Of a DNA stretch of 64,000 bases, positions 1 to 8,161 are shown one piece after another (position 1 is the first letter of the stretch; the number at the start of each line of letters is the position of its first letter). A model generated the notes under the pieces. The model made no database searches, was not told the DNA's origin, and was given only the letters and a program-made list of their open reading frames with translations. This DNA comes from Flavobacterium chilense (lineage in GTDB: Bacteria; Bacteroidota; Bacteroidia; Flavobacteriales; Flavobacteriaceae): assembly GCF_001602525.1 (NCBI RefSeq), contig NZ_LSYT01000002.1, forward strand, positions 558,001 to 622,000. The letters run 5' to 3'. The translations under genes and the position numbers were made by a program.

Positions 1-2
1 AT

Positions 3-221
3 AGTTTGTTGAATATAATAACTGATGATAAATTTACGAGTCAGAAAACAAAAGCAATTATACTTGATAACAGAAACAGTAATTGGATAAAAATGATGCC
101 TGAATTAATGAAAAAAGAAAGTGTTTTCTTTGCCGTTGGTGCGGGGCATTTAGGAGGTGAAGAAGGAGTAATTAATTTATTGAGAAAAGCAGGATATAAA
201 GTAGAACCAGTAATGAAATAA
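3..221 (+). CDS. C-terminal part of a TraB/GumN-family protein (cut by window edge)
   Basis: The reading frame is open to the left edge, so only about the last 73 residues are visible. They contain the family-like ending FFAVGAGHLGGEEGVINLL followed by RKAGYKVEPV, which resembles the C-terminus of TraB/GumN (erythromycin-esterase-like fold) proteins found in many Flavobacteria. Function of these proteins is poorly known. The TTG codons at 6 and 9 are internal codons rather than a start. The stop lies 7 bases before the sigma-factor gene, so the two may be co-transcribed. The family call rests on one short motif. Confidence 0.6.
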   Translation, partial: SLLNIITDDKFTSQKTKAIILDNRNSNWIKMMPELMKKESVFFAVGAGHLGGEEGVINLLRKAGYKVEPVMK

Positions 222-228
222 AATCGTT

Positions 229-732
229 TTGAAAGAGAAAGAACAGGAATTTTTAAATCGGATCGAAAGTCATAAAGGAATACTATATAAAGTTTCTAAA
301 ATGTACATGGATAATCATGATGATCAAAAAGATTTGTTTCAGGAGATTATTTGTCAGCTTTGGAAATCGTATGATTCTTTTAGAAACGAAAGTCAGTTTT
401 CGACATGGATGTATCGTGTTGCAGTAAATACAGCAATTGTTTTCTTAAAAAAAGAAAAACGAAAAGTGGACAGATATGAAATTGCCTCTGAGAATATCAA
501 AGAAGAGGAAGGCGACTCGCATATCAAGGAAAGCCAGATCGATCATTTTTATAAAGCTGTTCAAAAACTTGAAAAAATTGATAAAGCGATTATTTTCTAT
601 CAGCTCGAAGGGTTTTCTCATAAAGAAATAGGTGAGAATCTGGGAATATCTGAAGGAAATGCCAGAGTGAAACTAAACAGAGCAAAAGAGAAATTAAAAG
701 AAATAATTAAAAATCAGGGATATGGATTTTAA
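229..732 (+). CDS. ECF-type RNA polymerase sigma factor
   Basis: A 167-residue sigma-70 family protein of ECF size. Region 2 is visible at about residues 10-80, with the -10 recognition helix around FSTWMYRVAVNTA. Region 4 is at about 105-160, with helix-turn-helix residues GFSHKEIGENLGISEGNARV. There is no region 3, as expected for ECF factors. The start is a TTG 7 bases after the previous stop. The next gene begins inside its last codons (overlap 722-732), which suggests translational coupling and makes that membrane protein the natural candidate for a regulator. No FecR-type anti-sigma gene is adjacent. Confidence 0.9.
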   Translation: MKEKEQEFLNRIESHKGILYKVSKMYMDNHDDQKDLFQEIICQLWKSYDSFRNESQFSTWMYRVAVNTAIVFLKKEKRKVDRYEIASENIKEEEGDSHIKESQIDHFYKAVQKLEKIDKAIIFYQLEGFSHKEIGENLGISEGNARVKLNRAKEKLKEIIKNQGYGF

Positions 733-1336
733 CGATATACAAAACGCATGGAATAACGAAAAAACAGATAATGTTGTTGTTCCTACTAACTTAGAAAAAA
801 TACAATCTGCAAATACACCGTTGGACTGGATTAGAGTAAATCTTAAAAACGAACTTATTCTTCAGGGAGTTGCTACAATTATTAACGGATTCATACCTCT
901 TATATTTGCCTTTGATGAGAAATGGATTATGCCGTTTTATTTGTTCTATAGCATATTTGTAGCAGTTTGCGCCTATTATTTATTAAAACTGTATTGGTTT
1001 TACAAAAGGTTAAGCAATACCACTTTAAAAACAAAAGACAGTTTGTATGAAACTTATTTTGATATTAGACTGAACATGGAATTATACAAAACCTTTGGGT
1101 TTGCCTTAACACCTTTCATCGTTTTGTTTTTAATTGGATTTTTATATAATGATTTTTCTCAGGATCCGGGATTTCAGATAAACAATTTTAGTAATTCTCA
1201 ATTGATTAGCGTTTTTACTATAGTTACATTTTCTATACTATTCATGGGATTGGCACTGGAATGGTGGGTACACTATTTTTATGGGAAATATGCCAAAGAA
1301 ATTAAAAAAGTTATAGACGAATTAAAAGAAGAATAA
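722..1336 (+). CDS. Multi-pass membrane protein, possible sigma-factor partner
   Basis: A 204-residue protein I cannot assign to a named family. It has a soluble N-terminal stretch of about 45 residues (acidic, beginning MDFNDIQNAWNNE), then about four hydrophobic segments: near 50-65, 70-90, 120-142 and 160-182. A charged C-terminal tail follows. The gene overlaps the ECF sigma gene by 11 bases, so synthesis is probably coupled. Many ECF factors are held at the membrane by a co-encoded protein with a cytoplasmic N-terminus, and this one has that topology. It carries no recognisable zinc anti-sigma motif, so an anti-sigma role is inference only. Confidence 0.7.
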   Translation: MDFNDIQNAWNNEKTDNVVVPTNLEKIQSANTPLDWIRVNLKNELILQGVATIINGFIPLIFAFDEKWIMPFYLFYSIFVAVCAYYLLKLYWFYKRLSNTTLKTKDSLYETYFDIRLNMELYKTFGFALTPFIVLFLIGFLYNDFSQDPGFQINNFSNSQLISVFTIVTFSILFMGLALEWWVHYFYGKYAKEIKKVIDELKEE

Positions 1337-1341
1337 AACAG

Positions 1342-1375
1342 AACCCATCATAATTGATGGGTTTGTTGTTTTTAT
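1342..1375 (+). terminator. Rho-independent terminator after the sigma-factor operon
   Basis: A 9-bp perfect stem (AACCCATCA at 1342-1350 with TGATGGGTT at 1355-1363) and a 4-base loop, followed by a T-rich tract. It ends the operon containing the sigma factor and membrane protein. Confidence 0.75.
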
Positions 1376-1386
1376 TGGTATTTTTG
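1354..1386 (+). promoter_or_regulatory. Possible promoter for bioD
   Basis: TATTTTTG at 1379-1386 matches the Bacteroidota -7 consensus TAnnTTTG. A TTG at 1354-1356 lies 22 bases upstream as a possible -33 element, inside the terminator hairpin. Transcripts would carry a leader of about 105 bases before bioD. No biotin-operator palindrome was recognised. Confidence 0.3.
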
Positions 1387-1496
1387 TTTCATTAAATTAT
1401 TACACAAAGATTCGCAGTGAAAATGCAGAGGCTCACAAAATTATTTATTCTTTGTGGTGTTTTGAGCTTTTTGGAATCTTTGCGAAACGAAAGACT

Positions 1497-2114
1497 ATGA
1501 AAATATTCGTTACAGGAATTTCTACAGATGTTGGAAAAACAATTGCTTCTTCTATTATTGTTGAAGCTCTGGAAGCTGATTATTGGAAGCCAATTCAGGC
1601 AGGAGATCTGGATCATTCAGATAGTCATAAGATTAAAGCAGGAATTTCAAATCAAAAAACTAAAATTTTTGAGAACAGCTACAAGTTAAATACACCTGCA
1701 AGTCCGCATTTGGCAGCAGAAATTGACAACATTACAATTGATCTGAAACAAATTCAGGAACCAATAACCGATAATCATTTAGTAATCGAAGGTGCTGGCG
1801 GAATTTTTGTTCCTTTAAATAATACCAAAACTATTATCGATCTGATTCAGCCTGATTATAAAATTATTGTCGTTTCCAGGCATTATTTAGGAAGTATCAA
1901 TCATACTTTATTGACTATTGAAGCTATTCGAAATCGAGGTTTTGAAGTTGCGGGAATTATCTTTAGCGGAAGCGAAAACAAATCGACAGAAGACATCATT
2001 CAAAATAAAACCGGAATAAAAGCTATTGGAAGAATTGATGAAGAACCTTATTTTGATCAAAATGTAATTCGTGAATATGCGGATTTGTTTCGTGAAAACG
2101 TATTAAAATTGTAA
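1497..2114 (+). CDS. bioD: Dethiobiotin synthase
   Basis: Catalyses the ATP-dependent closure of 7,8-diaminopelargonate with CO2 to dethiobiotin, the third of four late biotin steps, in the cytoplasm. The 205-residue protein starts with the P-loop GISTDVGKT (residues 7-15), the family form of GTxTxVGKT. EGAGGIFVPL near residue 100 is the second conserved nucleotide/substrate loop. A longer frame reaches back to 1452, but those 15 extra residues precede the conserved MKIFVTG start and are coded by leader-like DNA, so ATG 1497 is preferred. bioA follows after 78 bases on the same strand. bioB is about 25 kb away on the other strand. Confidence 0.95.
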   Translation: MKIFVTGISTDVGKTIASSIIVEALEADYWKPIQAGDLDHSDSHKIKAGISNQKTKIFENSYKLNTPASPHLAAEIDNITIDLKQIQEPITDNHLVIEGAGGIFVPLNNTKTIIDLIQPDYKIIVVSRHYLGSINHTLLTIEAIRNRGFEVAGIIFSGSENKSTEDIIQNKTGIKAIGRIDEEPYFDQNVIREYADLFRENVLKL

Positions 2115-2192
2115 AAACGTGATTTGTAAGATGTAAACTGATTTTAGCTCACGTAAGACATCTCACATCTCACAAAAAACATTTCGTTAGAT

Positions 2193-3464
2193 ATGACTTT
2201 AACAGAAAAAGACAGCCAATATCTCTGGCATCCCTATACACAGCATAAAACGGCACAAGTTCCAATTGCAATTTCCAGAGGCGATGGCGCTTTGCTTTGG
2301 GATGAAAATGGTAAAGAATATATCGATGCAATTGCATCCTGGTGGGTAAATCCGTTTGGACACAGTAATAAATTTATTGCAGATGCAATTTACAAACAGC
2401 TGACCACTTTAGAACATGTTTTGTTTGGAGGCTTTACACATGAACCAGCCATAAAAGTAGCAGAAAAGCTAATGGAGATTTTACCGAAAAACCAACAAAA
2501 AATTTTCTTTTCGGATAATGGTTCAACAGCTGTCGAGGTTGCGATAAAAGTGGCTTTGCAATATTTTTTCAATAAAAATGAAAAACGTACTACTATAATT
2601 GCTTTCGAAAATGCTTTTCATGGCGATACATTTGCAGCAATGGCAGCAAGCGGAATTTCCTTTTACACACAAGCTTTTCAGGGAATGTTTATAGATGTTG
2701 TCCGAATTCCGGTTCCGGTAAAAGGGCAGGAACAGGAAAGTTTTGATGCCTTGAAAAATGTAATTCAAAATCATAATTGTGCAGGTTTTATATTTGAACC
2801 TTTAGTGCAGGGAGCTGCCGGAATGGTAATGTATGAGCCGGAAGCTTTAGCAAAACTGATCAGGATTTGTAAAGAAAATAATGTTTTAACCATAGCCGAT
2901 GAAGTCATGACAGGCTTTGGTAAAACAGGTAAAACCTTTGCAATGGATTATGTTTCTGAAGAGCCGGATATGATTTGTTTGTCTAAAGCTTTAACCGGAG
3001 GAACAATCCCAATGGCAATAACCACTTTTACTCAGGAGGTTTTTGATGCTTTTTATGATGATGATATTAATAAGGCATTGTTTCACGGACATACTTTTAC
3101 AGCCAATCCAACAGGTTGTGCAGCAGCATTAGCAAGCATTGATTTATTGCAAACAGAGGAGATGCAATTAAATATTGAAAGAATTAATGCAAGTCATTTA
3201 AACTTTCAGAAGAAAATTGAAAACCATTCAAAAGTAGTTACAGCAAGAACGTTGGGTGTTATTTTTGCAGTTGAAATAAAGTCTGATTCACAGGAAAGTT
3301 ATTATGGTTCCATGCGAACAAAACTCTATAATTTCTTTATCGAAAAAGGAGTTGTCTTGCGTCCGGTTGGGAATATCGTATATATTTTACCTCCGTATAT
3401 TATGACAGATAAACAACTTCAAAAAGTGTATTCGATTATCGAAGAAGCTATAGAAATGGTATAG
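2193..3464 (+). CDS. bioA: Adenosylmethionine-8-amino-7-oxononanoate aminotransferase
   Basis: A PLP-dependent class III aminotransferase that converts 8-amino-7-oxononanoate to 7,8-diaminopelargonate, with S-adenosylmethionine as usual amino donor. At 423 residues it has normal length. The N-terminal WHPYTQH motif (residues 12-18) is diagnostic for BioA. ADEVMTGFGKTG near 235-246 is the PLP-binding region, and K265 in SKALTGG is the Schiff-base lysine. Its product is the substrate of BioD, encoded just upstream. The ketoacyl synthase gene follows after 68 bases, so bioD-bioA-synthase looks like one operon. Confidence 0.95.
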   Translation: MTLTEKDSQYLWHPYTQHKTAQVPIAISRGDGALLWDENGKEYIDAIASWWVNPFGHSNKFIADAIYKQLTTLEHVLFGGFTHEPAIKVAEKLMEILPKNQQKIFFSDNGSTAVEVAIKVALQYFFNKNEKRTTIIAFENAFHGDTFAAMAASGISFYTQAFQGMFIDVVRIPVPVKGQEQESFDALKNVIQNHNCAGFIFEPLVQGAAGMVMYEPEALAKLIRICKENNVLTIADEVMTGFGKTGKTFAMDYVSEEPDMICLSKALTGGTIPMAITTFTQEVFDAFYDDDINKALFHGHTFTANPTGCAAALASIDLLQTEEMQLNIERINASHLNFQKKIENHSKVVTARTLGVIFAVEIKSDSQESYYGSMRTKLYNFFIEKGVVLRPVGNIVYILPPYIMTDKQLQKVYSIIEEAIEMV

Positions 3465-3492
3465 TAAATATAAACTATAGAAGTAAAAATAA

Positions 3493-3512
3493 GTTCAGTT
3501 TAAAACCTGAAC
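3493..3512 (+). other. Short hairpin between bioA and the ketoacyl synthase gene
   Basis: A 6-bp stem (GTTCAG at 3493-3498 with CTGAAC at 3507-3512) and an 8-base loop. No T-tract follows, so it is not a typical terminator. It could tune expression or RNA stability within the operon, or be fortuitous. Confidence 0.25.
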
Positions 3513-3532
3513 GTTACAGTAAAAACATTACA

Positions 3533-4699
3533 TTGAACAATAAAATCTCCATAACAGCTTTTTCATCCATTTCTCCGTTAGGAAACAATGCTGAGCAAAT
3601 CTGGAATAAATATCTTGACGATCAACATTGTTTTTCCAGGCAATTCCTGGATCAGCAGGAAACTTCGGTAGCAGCTTTAAGTACTGAATCGAAGCAAATT
3701 GTAACTGAAATCCGTGAGTCAGATTCTAAATATAAATTTCTGGATGATTCGGTTTTGTTTGCTCTTGCAGCTTCACGAAAAGCAGTTCAGCAAGCGGGAT
3801 GGAATTCAGATGCTGTTTTTGGAATCAATATCGGATCTTCTCGTGGAGCCACAGACTTATTCGAAAAACACTATAAAGAATACATCGATACCGGAAAAGC
3901 ACAGACTTTGGCATCGCCCACTACAACCTTAGGAAATATATCTTCCTGGATTGCGCATGATTTGCAAAGTGTTGGGCCTGAAATTTCACATTCTATAACC
4001 TGTTCAACAGCGCTTCATGCTTTATTAAATGGAGTAGCATGGCTAAAATCCGGAATGGCAAATAAATTTTTAGTAGGTGGAAGTGAAGCTCCTCTGACTG
4101 ATTTTACAATTGCTCAAATGCGGGCACTTAAGATTTATTCAAGAATTGATCAGGAGAAAGAACCCTGGCCAAATCTTGCTTTTGACTTTGAGAAAACGCA
4201 GAATACAATGATTTTAGGAGAAGGAGCTGCGGTTTGTTGTTTAGAAGCGGGAGAACAATCAAATGCAATTGCTTTTATTGCAGGTGTTGGTTATGCAACA
4301 GAGATTTTAGAGCATAATATCTCGATTTCTGCAGAAGCGACCTGTTTTCAGAAATCAATGATGATGGCACTAAAAGAAATAGATTTACAAACTGTTGATG
4401 CAATTGTTATGCATGCTCCCGGAACAATAAAAGGAGACTTAACAGAATTGCGTGCTATTGAAAAAGTTTTTGGATCTAAATTGCCCTTATTAACGACTAA
4501 TAAATGGAAGGTTGGACATACTTTTGGAGCATCCGGAATATTGAGCTTAGAATTGGCTCTTTTTATGTTTCAGCAGGATACTTTTATTGGAGTTCCTTTT
4601 GGGAAACAACAAAAACAAACAAGACCACTTAAAAAGATTTTAGTGAATGCTGTTGGTTTTGGAGGAAATGCGGTGAGTGTTCTGGTTGAGAAGCCATGA
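3533..4699 (+). CDS. Beta-ketoacyl-ACP synthase-like protein of the biotin cluster
   Basis: A 388-residue thiolase-fold condensing enzyme of the KAS I/II type. The catalytic set appears complete: C157 in SITCSTA, H294 in MHAPGTIKGD, K324, and H329 in GHTFGASG. The protein is slightly shorter than typical FabF (about 410). The start is TTG at 3533; the sequence ISITAFSSISPLGNN directly after it fits a KAS N-terminus. Its place behind bioD-bioA suggests a role in building or diverting the pimeloyl chain rather than bulk fatty-acid synthesis. That is inference from context, and a general FabF-like role is possible. A strong bidirectional terminator follows. Confidence 0.8.
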   Translation: MNNKISITAFSSISPLGNNAEQIWNKYLDDQHCFSRQFLDQQETSVAALSTESKQIVTEIRESDSKYKFLDDSVLFALAASRKAVQQAGWNSDAVFGINIGSSRGATDLFEKHYKEYIDTGKAQTLASPTTTLGNISSWIAHDLQSVGPEISHSITCSTALHALLNGVAWLKSGMANKFLVGGSEAPLTDFTIAQMRALKIYSRIDQEKEPWPNLAFDFEKTQNTMILGEGAAVCCLEAGEQSNAIAFIAGVGYATEILEHNISISAEATCFQKSMMMALKEIDLQTVDAIVMHAPGTIKGDLTELRAIEKVFGSKLPLLTTNKWKVGHTFGASGILSLELALFMFQQDTFIGVPFGKQQKQTRPLKKILVNAVGFGGNAVSVLVEKP

Positions 4700-4824
4700 T
4701 GTTTTGATTTAGGTGCGTCAGATTGTTCAAAAACGATGTCAAAATCAAACGTTACTATAGAACTTAAATGTTGATAACAATATGATTTCTACTTGTTAAA
4801 TGCTCCTGCAGAACTAAGAAATAC

Positions 4825-4863
4825 ATAAATAGATTGTTTCGACTTTTGAAACAATCTATTTAT
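4825..4863. terminator. Bidirectional terminator between convergent genes
   Basis: A perfect 16-bp stem (4825-4840 with 4848-4863) and a 7-base loop, with A/T-rich flanks. It lies between the end of the ketoacyl synthase gene (+) and the end of the first large surface-protein gene (-), and can serve both. Confidence 0.8.
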
Positions 4864-4882
4864 GAGATCTGATTTGTTTTTA

Positions 4883-7800
4883 TTACTCGAATATGATTTT
4901 TTTGGTTGTTGTAAACTCATTATTGAGGGTAATTTTTACCAATAAAACCTGATTACCTGAGGATATGTTTTGAATTTTTAATTCTGTACTGCCCACCTTG
5001 TTTTTGCTGTAAAGCTGTTTTCCTGATATATCATAAAGAGTAATTTCTTTGATGTTTTCTTTGGATGAGATTACATTGAGAACTTTGTTTTTTACTGAAA
5101 CTAAGATACCGTCTTCAATATTTTCAAAACCTCCTGTTCCTAATGTTTTGTTTGTATATCGCAATACCAATCGATCTGTAAAAGTTCCTGTTGTTGTTTT
5201 AAAAGTATAATTACTCTGTTTTAAATCATGTATAATACCAGTTGTTTTATCTTCGATATAAATAGCCTGATTGTTCATTTTTCCATCAACTTCGTCTATC
5301 GAAATCGTAAAATCACCATCGATTGTGGTTCTGTATCCCAATGCGACAAGATCAGTATCAGCAAATGGGAGGGCACGTCCCTGAATTGCAAATTTATCGG
5401 TGTTAACGATACTGTAAAAATCCAAATACGGATTTCCGTCTAAACTTATTCCGTCAAATTTATTTTCATAGTTATTGGTTGCGCCCTCTACATAACCTAC
5501 TAATAATTGTTTGAAAGCGCCTTCTGTATTTGTCATGTTTAACCAGATACGATTTTTTTCAAGACCTGTTTCTTTTGCAGCCTGAGCAGGCTTGAAAAAC
5601 TGATTGTTGTTTGTTCCTCCCTCTCGCATTGAATTTTTAAAAATAACTTGCCCTGAATAAAGTGTACTAACAAAAAAAGATTGTCCGGCTGCTATAAAAC
5701 CGTTTGGTTTATCATTATTATTTCCTGCAATGTTACCTGTTGGAGCTGCTGTTCTAATACTTCCTGTACGATTGTAACTGGCATAATCATTAGTGTTATA
5801 TTGATAATATCCCACTGGGTTAACAGGAGTATTATGAGTCCATAAATAAACAGTCCCGTTTAAAATTGTATTTCCATCAATTAACTTATCTACACTTAAA
5901 GCTGATGGATATGGGTTTCCTATCAGATAATACTTGTCACTGTTTAAAGATTCCCCTAGTAAATCTCCGTTATTTGGGACTCCGATAAATGAAGCTTCAT
6001 AATCTTGTTTGGCAGTGTTAGAATAAGATTCCGGACCACGAATAATATAACCTTTTCCAACCACCATATTTGTGTTTCGGTCAGTTTGAACCCAATTCAT
6101 ACCATCATTACCATAATATTTGTCTGAAAGTGTGTTAGGTGAAACATTGATTAACTTTTGTGGATTCACAGGTGTTGACCAGTATACAAAATCTGCCTGA
6201 CGAATTTTTGGAGCTATACGTTTGTAAGTAATGTTGCCCGTATTGGTTGTATTAGTTGTTTGTATTAAACTGGAATTGTTCTCAAAAATTAACTGGCCAT
6301 TTGTGGTTACTGCATTAGTAATGGTTAACGTTACTCCTGTTGGAATTGTTACAATTACACCCGGATTAATGGTTAACGAACACCCTGTAGTATCTCCTGT
6401 AAATGGCTGATTAGGAGAAACCGAATTAATAATTAAATTTTTGCTGGCATCCGGAGCACCGCCAAGCCATGTATTACCATCCCAGGTTGTAGATGAGAAA
6501 TCTTTGATGGAAACATCCAATGTAGCTGGGGAAACGCAACCGTTGCTATTTTTTACTCTAAAGTTATATGTCCCTGCGCTCAGATCTTCGACTGTAAAAG
6601 ATGTTCCGCTTCCAGATATTGTGGCTGAAAATGTTCCGCTTTGTGTTAGTATCCAGCTTCCAGAAGGTAAATTACCTAAAACTACTTTTCCTAAACTATT
6701 ACAAGAGGCATGAGTAATAGTACCAATAGTAGGCGGTGCAAGTAAATTGGTTGTAGTAGGTATATTGTCTGTGTAGGTATTACCTGAAATATCTTCTACA
6801 ATATTTAATGAAGGATCTGTTCCGGTAACTTTTGCTGAATTGACTACTTTACCAGCAGTAACATCTGCAGCAGTTATTTTGTATTTTCCGGTAAATGTTG
6901 TTGTGGCGTTTGGCGCCAAAGAAGAGAAGTGACCTCCGGAAATGATCATTCCGGGCAGAGGATCTGTAATATAAATATCGCTAATAGGTACCTCTCCAGT
7001 ATTTTTTACATCAAAAGTATAAGTTATCTCATCTCCAACTTTCCCACAAGATGACATAGAACCTGTTTTAATTAAACTTAATTCGGCTATTTTTAATGAG
7101 TTAGTATTAAAAGCAATAAAAGCACAATCTGAACTACCAGTAAAATTAATTACAAAACGGTCTACCTGAGCAGCATTCGAACTTGTAATACCAAAAGCTT
7201 TTGTTTCAATTCCTACCAGTCTGATATCTCTTGTAGATGCCGGAGAAAAACCATTTGTGCCTCCATCTGCTTTAAACAAATCTAAACTATAAGTTCCTAC
7301 GGCAGCAACAGCTCCAAATGCAACAGATATTTCGTTTCCGATTGTGTTTCCATTTATATCCACAAATTTAAAAATATCAGCCTGGCTTACAGTCCCTGGA
7401 TCTGCAACTTGTGTTATAATTAAATCAGGAGTACCATCATCTATGCCAAGCAAGTTTAGATTGTTTGTTCCAATTTTAAATTCGGCAGAACCGGCTTTTA
7501 TGTTGGCAACACCTGTTCCTAATGATAAACCATTAGAACCATCAGTAAGTCTGGAAGCCAGTTCTGCACCGGTTGCAACTGATCCCGCTAATGCCGGATC
7601 TAAAATTGCCATTGTTGCAGATTTGTCAATCATGGAGCCTTGCAAAAGATAGGTACTACTGTTTAATCCTAAACTACCTATTTTTAAAGATCTGAACTTT
7701 TGAGAACTGAAAACTACTCCTTTAGTAGTTAGTGTGTTATCGTCAACTCCGGTAGAATAAATAATATTATTCCATTTAAAAGCCAATAAATTATTATAAT

Positions 7801-7978
7801 CATCAGGTCGGTTTCCTGTTCCGGTAATAGCATTAGACTTCCAGTATCCTTTCCAGTCTGTATGAATTTCTGTAATGGTAACTACCTGACTGTAAGATTT
7901 TGAAGAGAATAGAAGTAAGAACAGGATTGATTTTTTTAATAAAGAAGAATGTAATGAAATAAGCGATTTTTGGGACAT
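4883..7978 (-). CDS. Large T9SS-exported surface protein with DUF7507-like domain (array member 1)
   Basis: A 1031-residue protein with an N-terminal signal peptide (hydrophobic SILFLLLFSSKSYS at residues 17-30). About residues 35-300 form an unassigned beta-rich region. Near 305-395 is a DUF7507/DUF11-like repeat (GDEITYTFDVKNTGE, then DIYITDPLPG), common in surface adhesins. From about 580 the protein has the module shared by all five array members (VYWSTPV, GKGYIIRGP, LIGNPYPSA, FWTHNTP, IQGRALPF). It ends with a ChiA-like type C T9SS sorting domain (LYDISGKQLY near 983, final TTKKIIFE). Likely secreted through T9SS and attached to the surface or released. The role is unknown; adhesion or glycan binding is inferred. 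Confidence 0.85.
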   Translation of the reverse strand: MSQKSLISLHSSLLKKSILFLLLFSSKSYSQVVTITEIHTDWKGYWKSNAITGTGNRPDDYNNLLAFKWNNIIYSTGVDDNTLTTKGVVFSSQKFRSLKIGSLGLNSSTYLLQGSMIDKSATMAILDPALAGSVATGAELASRLTDGSNGLSLGTGVANIKAGSAEFKIGTNNLNLLGIDDGTPDLIITQVADPGTVSQADIFKFVDINGNTIGNEISVAFGAVAAVGTYSLDLFKADGGTNGFSPASTRDIRLVGIETKAFGITSSNAAQVDRFVINFTGSSDCAFIAFNTNSLKIAELSLIKTGSMSSCGKVGDEITYTFDVKNTGEVPISDIYITDPLPGMIISGGHFSSLAPNATTTFTGKYKITAADVTAGKVVNSAKVTGTDPSLNIVEDISGNTYTDNIPTTTNLLAPPTIGTITHASCNSLGKVVLGNLPSGSWILTQSGTFSATISGSGTSFTVEDLSAGTYNFRVKNSNGCVSPATLDVSIKDFSSTTWDGNTWLGGAPDASKNLIINSVSPNQPFTGDTTGCSLTINPGVIVTIPTGVTLTITNAVTTNGQLIFENNSSLIQTTNTTNTGNITYKRIAPKIRQADFVYWSTPVNPQKLINVSPNTLSDKYYGNDGMNWVQTDRNTNMVVGKGYIIRGPESYSNTAKQDYEASFIGVPNNGDLLGESLNSDKYYLIGNPYPSALSVDKLIDGNTILNGTVYLWTHNTPVNPVGYYQYNTNDYASYNRTGSIRTAAPTGNIAGNNNDKPNGFIAAGQSFFVSTLYSGQVIFKNSMREGGTNNNQFFKPAQAAKETGLEKNRIWLNMTNTEGAFKQLLVGYVEGATNNYENKFDGISLDGNPYLDFYSIVNTDKFAIQGRALPFADTDLVALGYRTTIDGDFTISIDEVDGKMNNQAIYIEDKTTGIIHDLKQSNYTFKTTTGTFTDRLVLRYTNKTLGTGGFENIEDGILVSVKNKVLNVISSKENIKEITLYDISGKQLYSKNKVGSTELKIQNISSGNQVLLVKITLNNEFTTTKKIIFE

Positions 7979-8110
7979 AAAAAGGTTGGTTGATTTTAGT
8001 TTACCAAGGGTTAGTAATAGACAAACTAGTAATTTAAAAGGGTTTAAAAAAGGTACATTTTTGAATATTATAGGGGGATATTTTATAAAATTTAGAATTG
8101 CTATTACGTG

Positions 8111-8142
8111 AAAAATCCGGCAACTTGCGTTGTCGGATTTTT
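8111..8142 (-). terminator. Terminator of array member 2
   Basis: A 14-bp stem (8111-8124 with 8129-8142, one G-U pair) and a TTGC loop, with a U-run on the minus-strand transcript. It lies just past the stop of the 8162-12376 gene and before the start of the 4883-7978 gene, so the two minus-strand genes are probably separate transcripts. Confidence 0.75.
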
Positions 8143-8161
8143 ACATTTGATTTATATTATA

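Noticed and set aside
1452..1496. Fifteen extra N-terminal residues of BioD from TTG 1452
   Set aside because: They precede the conserved MKIFVTG start, and no BioD of this form is expected.
2115..2192. GTAAGATGT/ACATCTCAC words between bioD and bioA as a regulatory hairpin
   Set aside because: Pairing is interrupted and no T-tract or promoter box accompanies it; probably degenerate intergenic repeat sequence.
2390..2774. Overlapping open frames on the opposite strand inside bioA
   Set aside because: They are shadows of a well-conserved gene with no motif, signal or start context of their own.
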